Shown piece by piece: positions 1 to 11,885 of a stretch of DNA of 64,000 bases. Made by a program: the position numbers and the translations under genes. This stretch comes from Marchantia polymorpha subsp. ruderalis (taxonomy: Eukaryota > Streptophyta > Marchantiopsida > Marchantiales > Marchantiaceae): positions 29,366,001 to 29,430,000 of the forward strand of contig AP031354.1 in the NCBI GenBank assembly GCA_037833965.1, in the 5' to 3' direction. Numbering within the stretch: the stretch's first letter is position 1; each line of letters opens with the position of its first letter. Under the pieces are notes generated by a model. That model saw only the letters and a list, made by a program, of their open reading frames with translations. It did not search any database and was not told where the DNA came from.

Positions 1-2617
1 TGATGGCTGCTCCCAATTGCATATGACTAGATTTTGAGTAGCAGACATACTGTAGTTGCTTGGAAAGTCTTGGAGAGTACAAACTGATTGGAAACTTGAA
101 GAGAAGGTAAAGCAACCTCAAGTGGTTTGTTGAGCGTCAACGACTGAATAAGAAAGACTATCTGTTGATAGTGTTATGAAGGTTGCGTAGCTGGAAGTGG
201 CGAAAGGGCAGTGGGTCGTGTACTCTCTCCATGCGCCCCAAGTCTAGAGTATCGTGGTTTTGAACATCACCGAGACCACCTTATGGTCTTCGTTTTGTGC
301 GGAACTTGTAGACATGCTTTAGATCCGTTCGGATATGATGCCGCTGCACTAACCCTCTTAGAAGCACTTTTAGCGAAGACCACTCAGAGCTTGATGTTGA
401 CGTAATCCAAGAATCATCACTTCTTGTTGACTGAGATCTGAAGGGCCTTATGCACAATCTGGAGAGTTATGTGATTTCGCTGCTTTTCTCAATACATGCG
501 AATATGCGGGTGTGCATGATAGGAGGTAGCCGTGTAGTGTATCAATTTCAGAGGTTCCAGCATTGGACGAAGGCTCGGTTGGTGATGCCTCTCGTAGGCA
601 CCAGGTGAAAATTGTCTCTTGAATTTATCACATTAGTTGTGCTATTCTGCGAGAAGCGACTGAATTTGAGGCTATGGAAGGTCTATTCGTAAATTCTGGA
701 GTGTCTTCTGTGCAATCAAAGGAGAGCCCAAGCTAGAGTAAATCAATGGGACAGAGGCTGACGTCGGTGATCTTTGGCAGATCAGATTTGATTAAAGAAA
801 CTGTCATATCTAGAGATTATGGACTAGTCAAATTCAACGACTGTAATATCTTAGCATATTGCATTGATCTGATATGGATAGCGTAACCTTAAGTTAATAA
901 ACTTCTAATCCAGCTCCCGAAGTTTAGGATGGATAAGTTGTATGGATTCAGATCCATGTTAGTGATATTTTGAAGGAAATAGTGATCCTGAATAGTATTT
1001 AGCGTACATTGGTATGAAAGTGGAACATGACGATTGCTTCAAGTTTGTAACTTAAGAAGAGTTGGTGCGTGTGCAGACCCCAAAACGTGGGCAACCAAGA
1101 TTGTGCTTGATACTGGAGGAGGTATTTGCTTGCGAGTTAGGCATCATGAGTTTCACTTTTTATGTACCGTGTCTCGTAAATTTAATACTCCTGTAAAAGT
1201 AGAGCAGGAGTGCTCGCTTGAATTAACCTTCCAGTGTGTGAATAGCCCTACTACTCCCACTTAGAGCCCTTACCTCAGTTCTGCAAAGTCGGAGGGGAAG
1301 CGAAAGTAAAGGCCGTGGGGTGGTGCAGCAGTAGTAGGTTTCAGATGTGAAATTATTTCGCATTGCAATATTGTCAACGATCATTGGTTTAGACTAAAAC
1401 TACAGGGAGCAGAAAAATAAAATAAAATGCTCACATGGACTTTGGTGATGCTACCGACGAGGTGGACAGAGTGAATAAAGACTCGGAGGAGTTCCCGTGA
1501 AAGGATAATTTGAAGGAAGGAAAAGGACCAGCATCCTCTGTGACTTTTGTTTCAGGATTTGCTATTGGTACTAGAGGCACCAACATTGGGTACGTCCCAG
1601 CGGGTGAACACCACAAAGAGTGATCAAATCACTGGAATCGAATACAGAGATTATCGAGTTGTAAATGGAGGTAACTTACCGTGGTTAGGTTGAAGTTGGT
1701 TGCCATCAATTTCTCTCTTTTCTAAAACATTCCATGGGAAAGGAATGTTTACTGCCATTGCTTTCAAATGACTACCTACATGTTTAACAACCTGTATCCA
1801 CAGGAACTTAATTTCATAGTGTTTTATACCTAAGCCAAAGAAGTTTATGTGTGCCTTAGTTTGGCATAGTAGCATAGTGGAATAGTTCAATAGTAGCAGC
1901 CTTAGTTTTGGAGATCTGCTAGGCGAAGTTGGCCTATGTAGGTCTTTTGATTACGTTCAGAACTGTGATAAAATACAACCTTGCTAAGTTTGCAGTTGAA
2001 AGTTTCCAATTCACTAGTTAAAGTGAATTTGTTTATGCAAAGTTCCTTAAAACTATTAAAACCTTTTAATAGTTTTATAGTTAAACAATTTTTAGTTTGC
2101 GCTTTAGATTTAGTTTACAGATTCTTTGTAAACAATCCTTGTACATAGTGAAGTGTTTTCGTGTGAAGGGAAAATGCCGCTTGGAGAAAAAGCGGACGAC
2201 AGTGAAATACAAGAAATCCAGACAGTGGAGATCGTCAACAGCGAGGAACGTGACCAGAGCTGGAGGTGACGGTGCAGCCTCAAGTAGAAGAGAAATCCGG
2301 TGAACACTGCTGTGGTAGAAGAAAAAAAATTCTGGATTAGATTGGAACGATGCACTAGCTGTCGAAAAACTTTGAGATGAATCCGGCCTAGAGTACATGA
2401 TATGTGAGGATGAGTTACTAGACCTTCCGAAAGATATTGCTGATCATTTGAGAGATGTTAAGTATGTTCAAGACTGTCTGTCACAAGAAATTCTTGTACT
2501 AGAGAAATTTCTTGATAGTCTTAAAAATGATTGATAGCGAATACATGTAGTGCTTAGAGGTACTGAAGGGATCGGGAGTTTGCACTCGGTCTCACTGCCT
2601 ATAAACTTGATGTTTTG
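1..2617. other. No recognisable gene
   Basis: This stretch holds only short open frames (for example 1034-1264 on + and 1431-1616 on -) with no motif I recognise. A conceptual + frame near 2405-2530 reads like a fragment of an alpha-helical protein but has stops on both sides. It may be the 3' flank of a gene to the left or decayed transposon sequence. I see no LTR matching element A here. Confidence 0.5.
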
Positions 2618-3089
2618 AAAGCATTGTAAATATATATATGACGTGGTCAAGAATATATTGAGTTTTTAGTGTGTAGTGTGTTTGTTGAGGTGGAGTGTGA
2701 CCCAAGTGTGAAGGAGAACAAAAAAATAATAAAATAATAAAAATATACAAGTTTTCAAATATTTTTTGTTTGCAATTTGGTGGAAGAGGGCATCGTGAGC
2801 GCTGGAGGCCAAAGTTGGTGGCGGGCGATGGAGATCGAATCGGGATCGCGAAGCGATGCGATGTCCCGTGTGTGTTGTCTTGTTTTGTGTTGTGTTTCCT
2901 TTAGACTGGAGAGTCGTTGCTAGCTGTTTGCTTGTGTTTAATTCCTCTCCAGTCTTGCTTCCTGGTGCGCGCTCGTGTAGGGTTGACGTTGGTTTCCGGA
3001 GTAGTTTTACTCCTGTGTGCTGTTGATAGGGGGCTGGACTTGATCACCGACCGGCCTATCTTTGTTTCTCTCATGGTGAGAATGGAGTG

Positions 3090-4850
3090 ATGACCAGTAG
3101 ACCGTGAGAGTCTTCTTGCGGTGATGACAGGTTAGGTTGCCCATACCCTTCAGCTAGTAGGGCTATAGTAGCTTAGTGAGGCATGACGTCAGGTGTGGAC
3201 AGGGTTATTGGGTGAATATTTGGTTGTGGTGCCAGTTGAGGTTTTGTCATCACGGAGCAGTCTAGTGGTCTTGTTGAGGACCGCGGTGGATTTACGCGGA
3301 GTGGGTTGAGGTATCGGCTACCTTCACCTATCTCGCCAGTTGTTGCGGGGGAGGACCAGAGTGTAGCCGACACAAAGTCTTTGGTGGTGATATCGTCTAG
3401 TGTTCCAATCCCATTGATTTGGGACATGGAGGGGATGTACGGGGCCGTGAAGGGCCCTCGACGGTACTCTGGTGCAGTAGGCACCATCGAGCTCGATGAT
3501 TTTATTCAGGATTTTGACACGTGATATGCAGTTTCTATGTAACCCCACGTTGTTTACACCCTTCTTTGCGTGGAAAGGGTTATTTCAGCATTTGGAGGGG
3601 CCTTCCATGAACGACTATCATGAGTTAGGGAGAAATTATGCTACAGAGATTGATACATGGAGACGTCATTGGTCTCCAAACTACTTATCCATTACCCAAG
3701 GTGGTGTGGGTACCACTAGAGATGCGAGTATCGGCATCAATGGAGGTGCGAGTAGTAGCATCAGCGAGCGTACCAGTAGAGCAGTTGGCGCAACTGGTAC
3801 CAGTACCAGCAGCGGTACTGTTAGCATTGCTGGTGGCAGCACAAGGGGAGATGCTAGTGACGTACCTTCGTTTAGCCCCATTCCTGAGTTCTTCTAGAGG
3901 TTGAGGAAGAACTATCAGGGGGTGAAGACGAAGAAGTTGAAGAGTCTTCAGGAGTTTGAGCGGAAGACTGGTGAGAGTCTTCGTAAGGCATACAATTGTA
4001 TGCAACGGCTGATCTCAATTACTCACGGTGTGACTGAGGCACAGGCTGTCCAATATTGGTATCGGATTCTGGACAGAGAGTTGCGGAGAAGAGTTCGTGA
4101 TGCTACTCTCATGAGCAACGCATCACTCACATTAGCCCATGTGTTTGCTCTTTCTGAGAAGATTGAGCTTAACATGGTGGAGGAGAGGGTGATGACGTCT
4201 ACATTTGCGAGGGACACGACCACTACCTCGCGTATTCCACATAGCACAACACAGTCTCGCCCCATGGGTGGTGGTAGTGGGAATCGTGGAGGTCATACAC
4301 GACATCCTTCAGGTCATAGAGAGCCTAATGCGCGGCCACCACTACCTTCATTTTCGGGCCAGCCACAAGGATCATCATGTTGGACATGCGGAGGTGGTCA
4401 TATGAGGAAGGATTGTTCTTAGGAGAGAGGGGGACAAACTTCACAGGCTAGGCCACAGCCAGCACAGGTGACGTGTGATCATTGTGGTCCATCGGATCAT
4501 CCTCGGGAGCGTTGTTTTGACCTTCATCCTGAGTTGAGATCTGGAGGTAGAGGTCGTGGCGGTGATGCTCAAAGAGGCCGAGGTGGTAGAGGTACCGGTG
4601 CCATTGAGCGTACCGCAGCGAGTGCTATTTCGTCACAGAGAGCGCTATGGCTGCTCGGATTGAGCTTTTGGAGCAGAGGCTTGCTGCTATGGTTGGTCTT
4701 GGGGCGAGCACTTCCACATCTTACGAGGGAGAGGATTTCTCCTATTTAGCTAGTGCAGCACAGGTTGAGGCATCAGTTGCAGTGACTTGAGGTGGTGCTT
4801 GCACTTTAGAGCCACGTGGTGCGACTGTGGAGTTGGACCCTCAGACGGGT
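3090..4850 (+). pseudogene. Element A gag (capsid/nucleocapsid) relic
   Basis: The ATG at 3090 is conserved in element B (31057), which is why it is taken as the start. The capsid part includes the stretch DDFIQ near 3496 and FAWKGLFQHLEG near 3565-3600. The C-terminal part has two zinc knuckles: CWTCGGGHMRKDC at about 4378-4417 and CDHC...H...C at about 4474-4520, followed by a Gly/Arg-rich tail. Gag would package the element's RNA into cytoplasmic particles. Several stops and at least one frameshift near 3520 separate the capsid frames, so no functional Gag is expected. Confidence 0.75.
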
Positions 4851-5560
4851 GAGGGTGGACGTCAGTCTAGACTTCCCCAGTCCTTTTTGTTGTCGGAGGT
4901 GGGTAGTAGTTCATCTATGTGACCTGCACCGCCTAATGACACTGGAGTGAAAACAGAGGTTCTTACATCATCTGTTGTGGACGCAGACGTGCTATCTAGT
5001 GCAGTGATGCGGGTGACCACTTCAGTCTTGCGATCTCCATTGTTTTCAGCCACGGAGTTGATGGACTCTGGTATTGATTTGGCTCGAGTATTTCGGGTAT
5101 TAGCCACGTCGTGTGAGCGTGGGAGAGTCACTGCTACGAGTGCCGAGATACGTGAGGATATGGTTGAGGAGCCATCTTCAACGTCTATAATGTTCGAGGA
5201 GACGACTTGGCAGGCGGCAACGGCAAGGATGAAGTCCTTACCAGCGCGACCAGCCATTGATCGTGAGAGTATTGTCCCTGGTGTGTGTATGATGGACAAC
5301 CGGAGTGGCTTATTTTGCTTAGTAAGTTCTACCGGACAAGTGTATGTCCCAGCCAGAGTTTTGCTGGATTTTGGTGCACAACCCTTGATGTTGGGCAAGG
5401 CTGCATGCATTAGTTTGGGTATTTGGAGGTCCGAGTTGGAACCTTGCCCATTCCAGATCCAGACTTCACTTGGTGGCGCCAGCGATAGTTCCTATTTTAG
5501 ACCAGGGAGAGCATATCGGTGCAGTTGAGGCATGATCATGCTCATGATAGCTCGCAGTTT
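4851..5560 (+). pseudogene. Element A aspartic protease region relic
   Basis: A frame with MELMDSGIDL-like and VYVPARVLLD... segments matches the equivalent part of element B. The motif LLDFGAQP (about 5360-5383) corresponds to the retropepsin D-S/T-G active site, with the middle residue altered to Phe here. In B the same motif reads DSIAQP, so each copy has lost a different active-site residue. The protease would cleave the Gag-Pol polyprotein. It lies directly between gag and the methyltransferase. Confidence 0.6.
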
Positions 5561-7260
5561 GGAGTTTGTGCGGTGGTTACATTAGCAGAGTCATGATGTG
5601 CTTGTTGGTGGAGCTGTGTTATATCCGATGAGTTTTCGGATGGACTATTGGACGGAGACTGCTGCATATCGTCCTGGTTGGCGAGAGGTGTAAGCACCGC
5701 GAGGTGTTCAGCTTACTCGTACTAAAACTCTTCCCCGTGGTACGTATAAAACACGCAGTCTGGTGATGGACGTCTTAGCGAACTGCCAGTGAGATTTATT
5801 TCTCGGGATCGACCTCTTGGATCTTCATCTGCGGTCTTAGCATCCGTTGCGGGTTTCAGCGGAGTGCTTAACTCGCCTGATGACTTGTTGGAGGGGAACA
5901 TGTCAGCCGACGATACCCAGTCTGTGAGAATATGGAGGAGGTTGTGCGTTTTGCAGCGGTAGTGCCTTCACCCTTAGACGTTCCACTTTGGAGTTCTTGT
6001 CAGGCACTACAGCTGGAGGCTGATAGGTTGGTGAAGAAGGCCTGGACTGAAGCCTGTTTACCAGCAGAGGCAGAGAGATTCAGGTGACCGACTAGTATCT
6101 AGTTCTAGCACGCTATCACCATTGGTTACTACACCTATTGCATGGGAGTATTCCTCAAAGGGCATTTGTTTGTTGGATCTTTTTGGTGAGATCAGCACAG
6201 GTTTGGCTGCGGTGTTGCAGTCTGGTATTCTCGTACGGAGATACTTTTATGTGGAGAAGGACGAGACTGCACGTCGAGTCTCTTCACGACATGTTGCACA
6301 GTTGATGCAGCGTTTTCCTTCGTTATTGCCGCGATCAGCTGTTCGAGGATACCAGAAGGCGTTGCCTTCAGACATTTCGTTGCTAGGGGCGCCAGACCTT
6401 GACCGCGTTGGCCATTTTGATATGGTGATTGCGGGCTGGCCATGTCAAGTACACACACGCGCTGGACATGGAACAAGGTTGCATGATCCCAGATCTCGGA
6501 TGTTTTGGTAGATGATGCGAGTGTTACGTCATCTCCAGGTGAAGCAGACACATTCTCCAGCATACATTTTGGAGAACGTACCATTGTTGGATGACACTCG
6601 GGCTCAATTGATGGCGAGTGTCCATCAGGTCTGAGCATGGATTGGATCAGCAGTACTGTTAGATGTTGCGATGGTTGGATCACATGCTCATCGTGCACGT
6701 TTATGGTGGACTAACCTTTTGCCACGAGAGATATTGCGTTAGGCCTATGATTCTGTGCAGCGTGATCCTACACTCACCGTTGATAGTATCTTGGATGTTT
6801 TCCGACACTCTCAGGTGGTGAGAGTTGCAGACAGATCACCTATGGCGTTGGTGAACCGCGCAGGTCAACCACGGATGGCTTTACCTACGTTGGTCAGTTA
6901 TCTGACATCACATGCATATCGTGATGGTGGACCTGGACTACTGTGGGACAATACAATACATCAGTTGGTGGAGCTCAATGCTGATGAGAGAAAGCGTGCG
7001 ATGTGATTTATGATTGGTGTGACCGCAGCTGTTACAATTTCAGAGGCTTCGCGTCGTTAGGTTTTGGATCAAGCTATGGACTTGAACTGCTTGACGTGGA
7101 TTGTTAGCTTAGGTTTGGAGGAGCAACGCCGTTTGCGCGTTGATTTGGTGATTAGTACACCACTTGTAAGCTCATTGCCTACCAGAACGGTAGTAGCAAT
7201 GGCTGGGGGCGACATGCAAGATATTCGTCATTCTTGGAGTTCATGGGACGTGACGAGATG
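5561..7260 (+). pseudogene. Element A DNA (cytosine-5) methyltransferase domain, DNMT3/DRM-like, decayed
   Basis: In order along the + strand: motif I as GICLLDLFGEISTGL near 6164-6208 (S-adenosylmethionine binding), motif IV as IAGWPCQ near 6427-6450 with the catalytic Cys of PCQ, motif VI as YILENVPLL near 6560-6590, motif VIII as AHRARLWW near 6680-6706, and the RAM...G.T tail near 6995-7030. AHRAR followed by aromatic residues is characteristic of DNMT3/DRM enzymes rather than DNMT1/CMT. It sits between protease and reverse transcriptase. In-frame stops (near 6510, 6630, 6740 and 7004) make it a pseudogene. The region 5561-6110 is a linker with no recognised fold. Confidence 0.85.
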
Positions 7261-7339
7261 ACTCGCCAGAGTTGCAGCCCATGTAGTTGGAGAGTATTCT
7301 CAAGTGGAGGTGGCTACAAAGGAGGGTATGGAGAATCCT

Positions 7340-8420
7340 TCTTTGCAGGATGTAGCGTAGCAACCATTGATAGTGTCGCCTCCCTTTAATGTGTTTATGG
7401 AGAAGGAATGGGAGCCATTGATTGATTCCCAGATCACAAGAGGAAAGAGGCGACGATTGACCCAATTCCTACGAGACTATAGGAATTGTTTTGCCTTCAG
7501 TATGAAGGAGTTGGGTGTGTTGATTGGACCTGGTATACGGATAGAATTGGCTAGTGATATGCCAATCTTCTGTCGTGCTTATCGATACAGTGAGATGAAG
7601 AGAGATTTGATTTGGAGTAGGACGTTGGACCTACTGGAGGCTGGATTAGTGGAGTTATTGCATGGTGAGTATGCGTCAGCCACTGTCATGCCGGTGAAGA
7701 AGGATGTACATGACAACTACACGGATAGACGCATGTGTGGAGACTACCGTCATATCAATCGGCAGACAAAGTCCGATAAGTATGCCATGCATACACTTGA
7801 GGAGATCTTTGATGTGGTGGGACATGCGAGGATTTTTAGTACTTTGGATCTTTGAGCAGGATACCATCAGTTGCCAATTTGGAAGGAGGACAAGACCAAG
7901 ACAACGTTTTGGAGCGTCAACTCTCACGGCAAGGATTGTTTGTATTAGTGACGATTCTTACCCCTTGGGTTGAAGAATGCACCTGCCGAGTTTCAGAGGG
8001 TTATGGTTAGAATCTTGGCGGGGCTAGATTTTGTCAGATGTTACATTGATGATATCTTGATGTTTAGTGACATTGTGGAGCAACACCAGATACATTTGCA
8101 GATTGTGTTTGAGCGGTTGATGGCTCATGTTTTGAGGTTACATCCTGGGAAGTGTAAGTTCTTCCAGGAGAAGGTTGAGTACTTGGGTCATGTGATATAC
8201 CCAAGCGGTTTAGGAGTTCAGCAAGCAAAGGTGGAGGCTATTGCACGCATCCCTCGTCCCACAGATGTGAGTAGAGTTCGTGCATTCATGGGTTTGGCGA
8301 ACTACTATCGGAGGTATGTGAAGGGGTTTAGTGCTATAGCCAAGCCTTTGAACCAGTTGCTGAAGTCAGATCAGGAGTGGCAATGGGGGGAGATGAGCAG
8401 GAGAGAGCTTTTGTTGAGCT
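7340..8420 (+). pseudogene. Element A reverse transcriptase, Ty3/gypsy type, decayed
   Basis: The frame contains the gypsy RT signatures RMCGDYR.IN near 7731-7760, STLDL near 7840-7855, and the catalytic YIDDILMF near 8041-8066, followed by VEYLGHVI near 8175-8200 and the thumb region FMGLANYYRRYVKGFS near 8286-8330. RT copies the element RNA into cDNA inside Gag particles. A stop at about 7853 (TGA) falls where element B has an Arg codon (CGG), and a frameshift follows near 7920-7970. Confidence 0.85.
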
Positions 8421-8860
8421 GAAGGCAAGGTTGGTGGTCGCTCCCATCTTGAGGAGACCTATGAGAGGTCGTCCATACTAGTTGCACACTGATTGGAGTA
8501 TGTTGGGACTTGGAGCAGTGTTGACGCAGCGTGATGATGAGGGCAAGAAGTTTGTGGTTGCGTACGCTAGTCGTTCGAACAATGCAGCGGAGTCGCAATA
8601 TAGTTCGTACGAGGGAGAGTGTTTGGCAGCGGTGTGGGCTGTGGCACACTTCAGGCGTTATTTGTTTGGTACGCAGTTCACCCTTGTTACTGATCATCAG
8701 CCGCTCAAGTGGTTGATGGAGTCTGACAAGCTCACAAGGAAGCTTGCACGGTGAGCTCTCATCTTACAGGAGTACGACTTTTAGGTAGTGCATAGACCTG
8801 GAGTTGCGAACCTAGATGGCGATGGTTTGAGTCAAAACCCATGCACTAGCCAGGATGATG
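8421..8860 (+). pseudogene. Element A RNase H domain relic
   Basis: The frame from 8479 reads a typical gypsy RNase H: DWSMLGLGAVLTQ, AYASRSNN, SSYEGECLAAVWA and VTDHQPLKWL motifs in order, then the tether VHRPGVANLDGDGLS near 8785-8830. RNase H removes the RNA strand during cDNA synthesis. It is interrupted by a TGA at about 8752 and a TAG near 8784. This segment is missing from element B, where element C is inserted. Confidence 0.75.
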
Positions 8861-9800
8861 ATACTGGAGCTAGATGGCATGGCGAGGTTGATGAGGAGAT
8901 GGTGCCCAGTTCACATGCATCTGCTTTCATGTGTTGGTTACGAGGAGAGTTTAGTAGAGAGGATCACCTGACATCTTACTCTAGTCAGAGAGTCGATGGT
9001 CAATCTTCAGATCTAGAGGTTGAGGACGGTGATGTGGATCAGCGTGATGTTCACGATGATGCATTGGTGTTGGAGTTCATACGTACCAGTATGGTGCCAT
9101 GCACAGTGGGTGCCAAGGAGCAAAATTGTGTTCTCCAACGGGCGAAGAGATACCAATTGGAAGGATCACATGTTCTCCGAGTGTGGGAGGAAGGTATGGT
9201 ACGAGTAGTACTGCATCCGGCTCAAAGAACGCGCATTGCGAGGCATGCTCATGAGGAGTTGGGACATTTTGGAGTGAAGCGTACATATAACTTACTCCTT
9301 GGTAAGTATTGGTGGCGTGGTATGCTTATTTAGGTACAACAGTTGGTATTACGTTGCATAGTTTGTGATCGGGTGAGAGCATTGTTCAATGCCTCGATAC
9401 CAGAGTTACATCCATTACGACCCGAATATGTGGGTGAGATTATGTTCTCAGCGTGCAGAGCTCTTTCGGAGAGTTATGCCTGCAGCGTTTGAGAATCTTG
9501 CGATTGCTCAACATAGAGATACGTTGCGATATACAACCATTCGGGGAGGAGGTTATCGACCATCGATTCGTAGATTCCATGTGGGAGACTACATCTATCT
9601 ACAACAGACTGCACCGACGACATTGGATGTGACGGCGGGGTGCACAATCTTGCGAGTGCGGGAGGTGCACCTTCTGGAGTTCTCTTGTTGGAGGGTCGTG
9701 ACGACGTTGTTCGGAAGGTCATGTGCGCAATTGTGTGCCATGCCACCTTCCAAACGTAGATGGTAAGTAATATGGACCCAAGCTTAGCAGTAGTACGTGC
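8861..9800 (+). pseudogene. Element A integrase, catalytic core deleted
   Basis: The N-terminal HHCC zinc domain is present: H..H in ARHAHEELGHFG near 9232-9270 and C..C in RCIVCDRV near 9352-9376. Immediately after the segment at about 9395-9415 the sequence jumps to the C-terminal part (MWVRLCSQRAELFRR near 9428). Element B has about 180 further residues here, holding the D, D and E catalytic residues. The DDE core has therefore been deleted in A and this copy cannot integrate. The C-terminal part (GDYIYLQQ near 9585-9605) resembles the usual SH3-like tail. Confidence 0.75.
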
Positions 9801-9959
9801 TGGCTTGAGGTGCATGCTATGTGGGTCTACTAGTCAGACGGCCCGTATGTTGGTGTGTGATAGGTGTTTCAGGGGATGACACATGTTGTGCATGACTCCA
9901 CCTATCGATGTTATTCCGGCTGGACGATGGGTTTGTCCTCGATGTAATTCAGAGGGGTA
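9801..9959 (+). pseudogene. Element A PHD zinc finger downstream of integrase
   Basis: After the integrase tail the conceptual frame has C-x2-C (CMLC, near 9815), CDRC near 9860, an H...C pair near 9882-9893 and CPRC near 9936-9947, the C4HC3 layout of a PHD finger. The Trp normally preceding His is a stop codon in this copy. PHD fingers commonly read histone H3 tails. In chromoviruses the same position is held by a chromodomain, so a targeting role is a reasonable inference. Confidence 0.7.
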
Positions 9960-10124
9960 GATGACTTGATCTTCACATGTTATGAATTGCAGATAGTCGA
10001 TTAACGATGGGGCAACATAGCAACCGACCTACTAGTTTGCGCACCCACGAAGGTGTATAGCATGTAGTTGTAGATAGGGCTACCAGGGAGTTAAAGGGAC
10101 CTGACCGCCAGCTAGGGGGGCGAG

Positions 10125-10609
10125 TTGTGACATTTGAGTGTGTATTATCTCGCGCCTTATATGTGTGTATGTGTGTGTATATGAATAGCATGTCAGCGAT
10201 GTAGGATTTATGGCAATACATATTCGCACGACAGCTGTCATGTAGTTTTCGGTCTTCTATATTTAGTAGTCGCATAGGGTTTCAGATCGTAGGGTATAGC
10301 ATCGAAGGAGACTCAAAGAACGTAAGTTCTTCGAGTTGAGCTTAGCGCGTTGGGAGTAGTGCCCGTGAGCGTCAGACCTGGAGTCTCCGAGTGTGGAGTG
10401 GGTTGGGCTTGACTAGGTTTATGATGGTGACGGTTTTGCTAGTAGGGTAAACGATCGACGGGAGTTCCTGCGGGCAATCTCCCGTTTATTTAAGTTGTGA
10501 CATTTGAGTGTGTACTCTCTCGCGCCTTATATGTGTGTATGTGTGCGTATGTGTATGTGAATAGCATGTCAGCGATGTAGGATGTATGACGATACGTATT
10601 CGCACGAAA
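10125..10609 (+). repeat. Element A 3' terminal block: direct repeat - core - direct repeat
   Basis: After the polypurine tract comes a 109-bp unit (10125-10233, starting ttgtgacatt and ending cgcacgaca), a core of about 260 bp (10234-10494), and a second unit (10495-10609) similar but not identical to the first. Element B has the same plan. The core contains a hairpin with the arms ctcaaagaac/gttcttcgag (10312-10335). The whole block is probably the 3' LTR with direct repeats at its ends; a tandem of short LTRs is the alternative. Confidence 0.6.
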
Positions 10610-10779
10610 GTGTTGTTTTTACCCACCTTTGTTTCACGAGTAGCTATGTTGCTACTCTTGACAATTTTTCCATTAAGACAAAGATTTTTTGATATGAATT
10701 GTCATACAGTCAAGTTTTGAATTGACGATTGTTACGACAAAAATTAAAAAATGCCAACTATTTTTCAATCCAAGCACAA

Positions 10780-11885
10780 ATTAAAATTTGGATTGTAGAT
10801 CATTTACATTGATACGACAAAGAAGATTACATTTGCGTTCACCGTTGCAAACAGCGACGAGAGGGAGATTTGAAGACAAATCAGAAAATTGTCAAGATCT
10901 TTCGTCCCGAATTGTATCAATATCATCATCAAGTACAATATGCAAATGCATGGACCAAGTATTAAGTTTTATCGAGGAAGAAGAAAATGAAATATTTCTT
11001 GAATGTATCAAGGAATGTTGAATACTATTTTGACAAAAATTTCACAACGCTTATATTCATAATCAAAGCTTTGATAGTGTAAAATATTATCTAGCAGATT
11101 TTTTTCAATCTAAAAGATGATGAGTAAAATGAATAACCGATCACTCTCGCGAACGCTATGAAAGATTTTCAAGATTCAGGAAGATGTCTCCTATCGTGTC
11201 AAAATTAAGAACATACTTTGATTCAATATTTGCATTAATCACACATCAAATTTTTTTTTCATATTCCCCAACGACAAATGTGATCAAGCATCATCAAACA
11301 CGCACTAAGAACGCAAAATTGGCAGGATTGAATAATCATATAGTCGATCAATATATCCGCATTATTGATGGTACAAACCTTCAAATTATTGCAAATATCC
11401 TAGCACATTCTAAAGTGTGGATTTTTTCCTTAATGAAAGCAAACATCAGGGCAACAATTTTCTCAACATACGCTTTTGATTCCTAGTTAAAAATAAGCTT
11501 GATAACTTGCAACTTGTTTTGATTCCAAATTTTGATGGCCACACAACGATTAATAAGGTGATTATGGTTATGATAATCTTGAATTGTATGTACAAACTTT
11601 GCCGCGATAAGATCTTCAATGGTTCAACTCATGTTGAGAGAAAAATATTAGACATGTTGATGAAATTGTGACTCTTCTAGACACAGAAGCTACTCATCTG
11701 ATTCTTCGTATATGATATACTACTCATCAAATTGATGATGTGACCAAATCAGGTACCATCAGTCTACAAGGTGGAAAATATTACAAAATGGCTCATGCTT
11801 TCTCTTTCCACCTACGACAACTATTGAATCTTATTATTATGAACAACAAATGTCCGAAGTATACAAATCATTGAGCACAGCGTAA
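10780..11885 (+). pseudogene. hAT-like transposase relic, N-terminal and central part
   Basis: Conceptual + strand frames, with many stops and shifts, include VDQYIRIIDGTNLQII and HSKVWIFSLMKA (about 11342-11440), KLDNLQLVLIPNFDGHTT (about 11495-11548), TTHQIDDVTK (about 11725-11755) and HAFSFHLRQ (about 11793-11820). The order and spacing resemble hAT-superfamily transposases, in which such segments surround the DDE catalytic core. The frame stops near NNKCPKYTN at about 11840-11870 and appears to resume at 18.6 kb. The upstream AT-rich stretch 10610-10780 has no other feature. Family assignment rests on remembered family patterns. Confidence 0.45.

Larger units (their letters stand above)
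2618..10609 (+). mobile_element. Element A: Ty3/gypsy retrotransposon with DNA methyltransferase and PHD finger (decayed)
   Basis: The + strand reads gag, protease, cytosine-5 DNA methyltransferase, reverse transcriptase, RNase H, integrase and a C-terminal PHD finger, then a polypurine tract (10114-10123) and a terminal repeat block. The left border is the point where similarity to element B's leader starts (near the shared string gacgtggtcaa at about 2640); no matching 5' LTR was found. The coding frame is broken by many stops and frameshifts, and the integrase catalytic core is deleted. Compared with B it is the more decayed copy, but it keeps the RNase H region that B has lost. Protease-RT-RH-IN order and the YIDD motif place it in Ty3/gypsy. 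I see no chromodomain. Confidence 0.85.

Noticed and set aside
2097..2303. Basic 68-aa frame as a small gene
   Set aside because: The opposite strand is equally open and no motif or splice context supports it.
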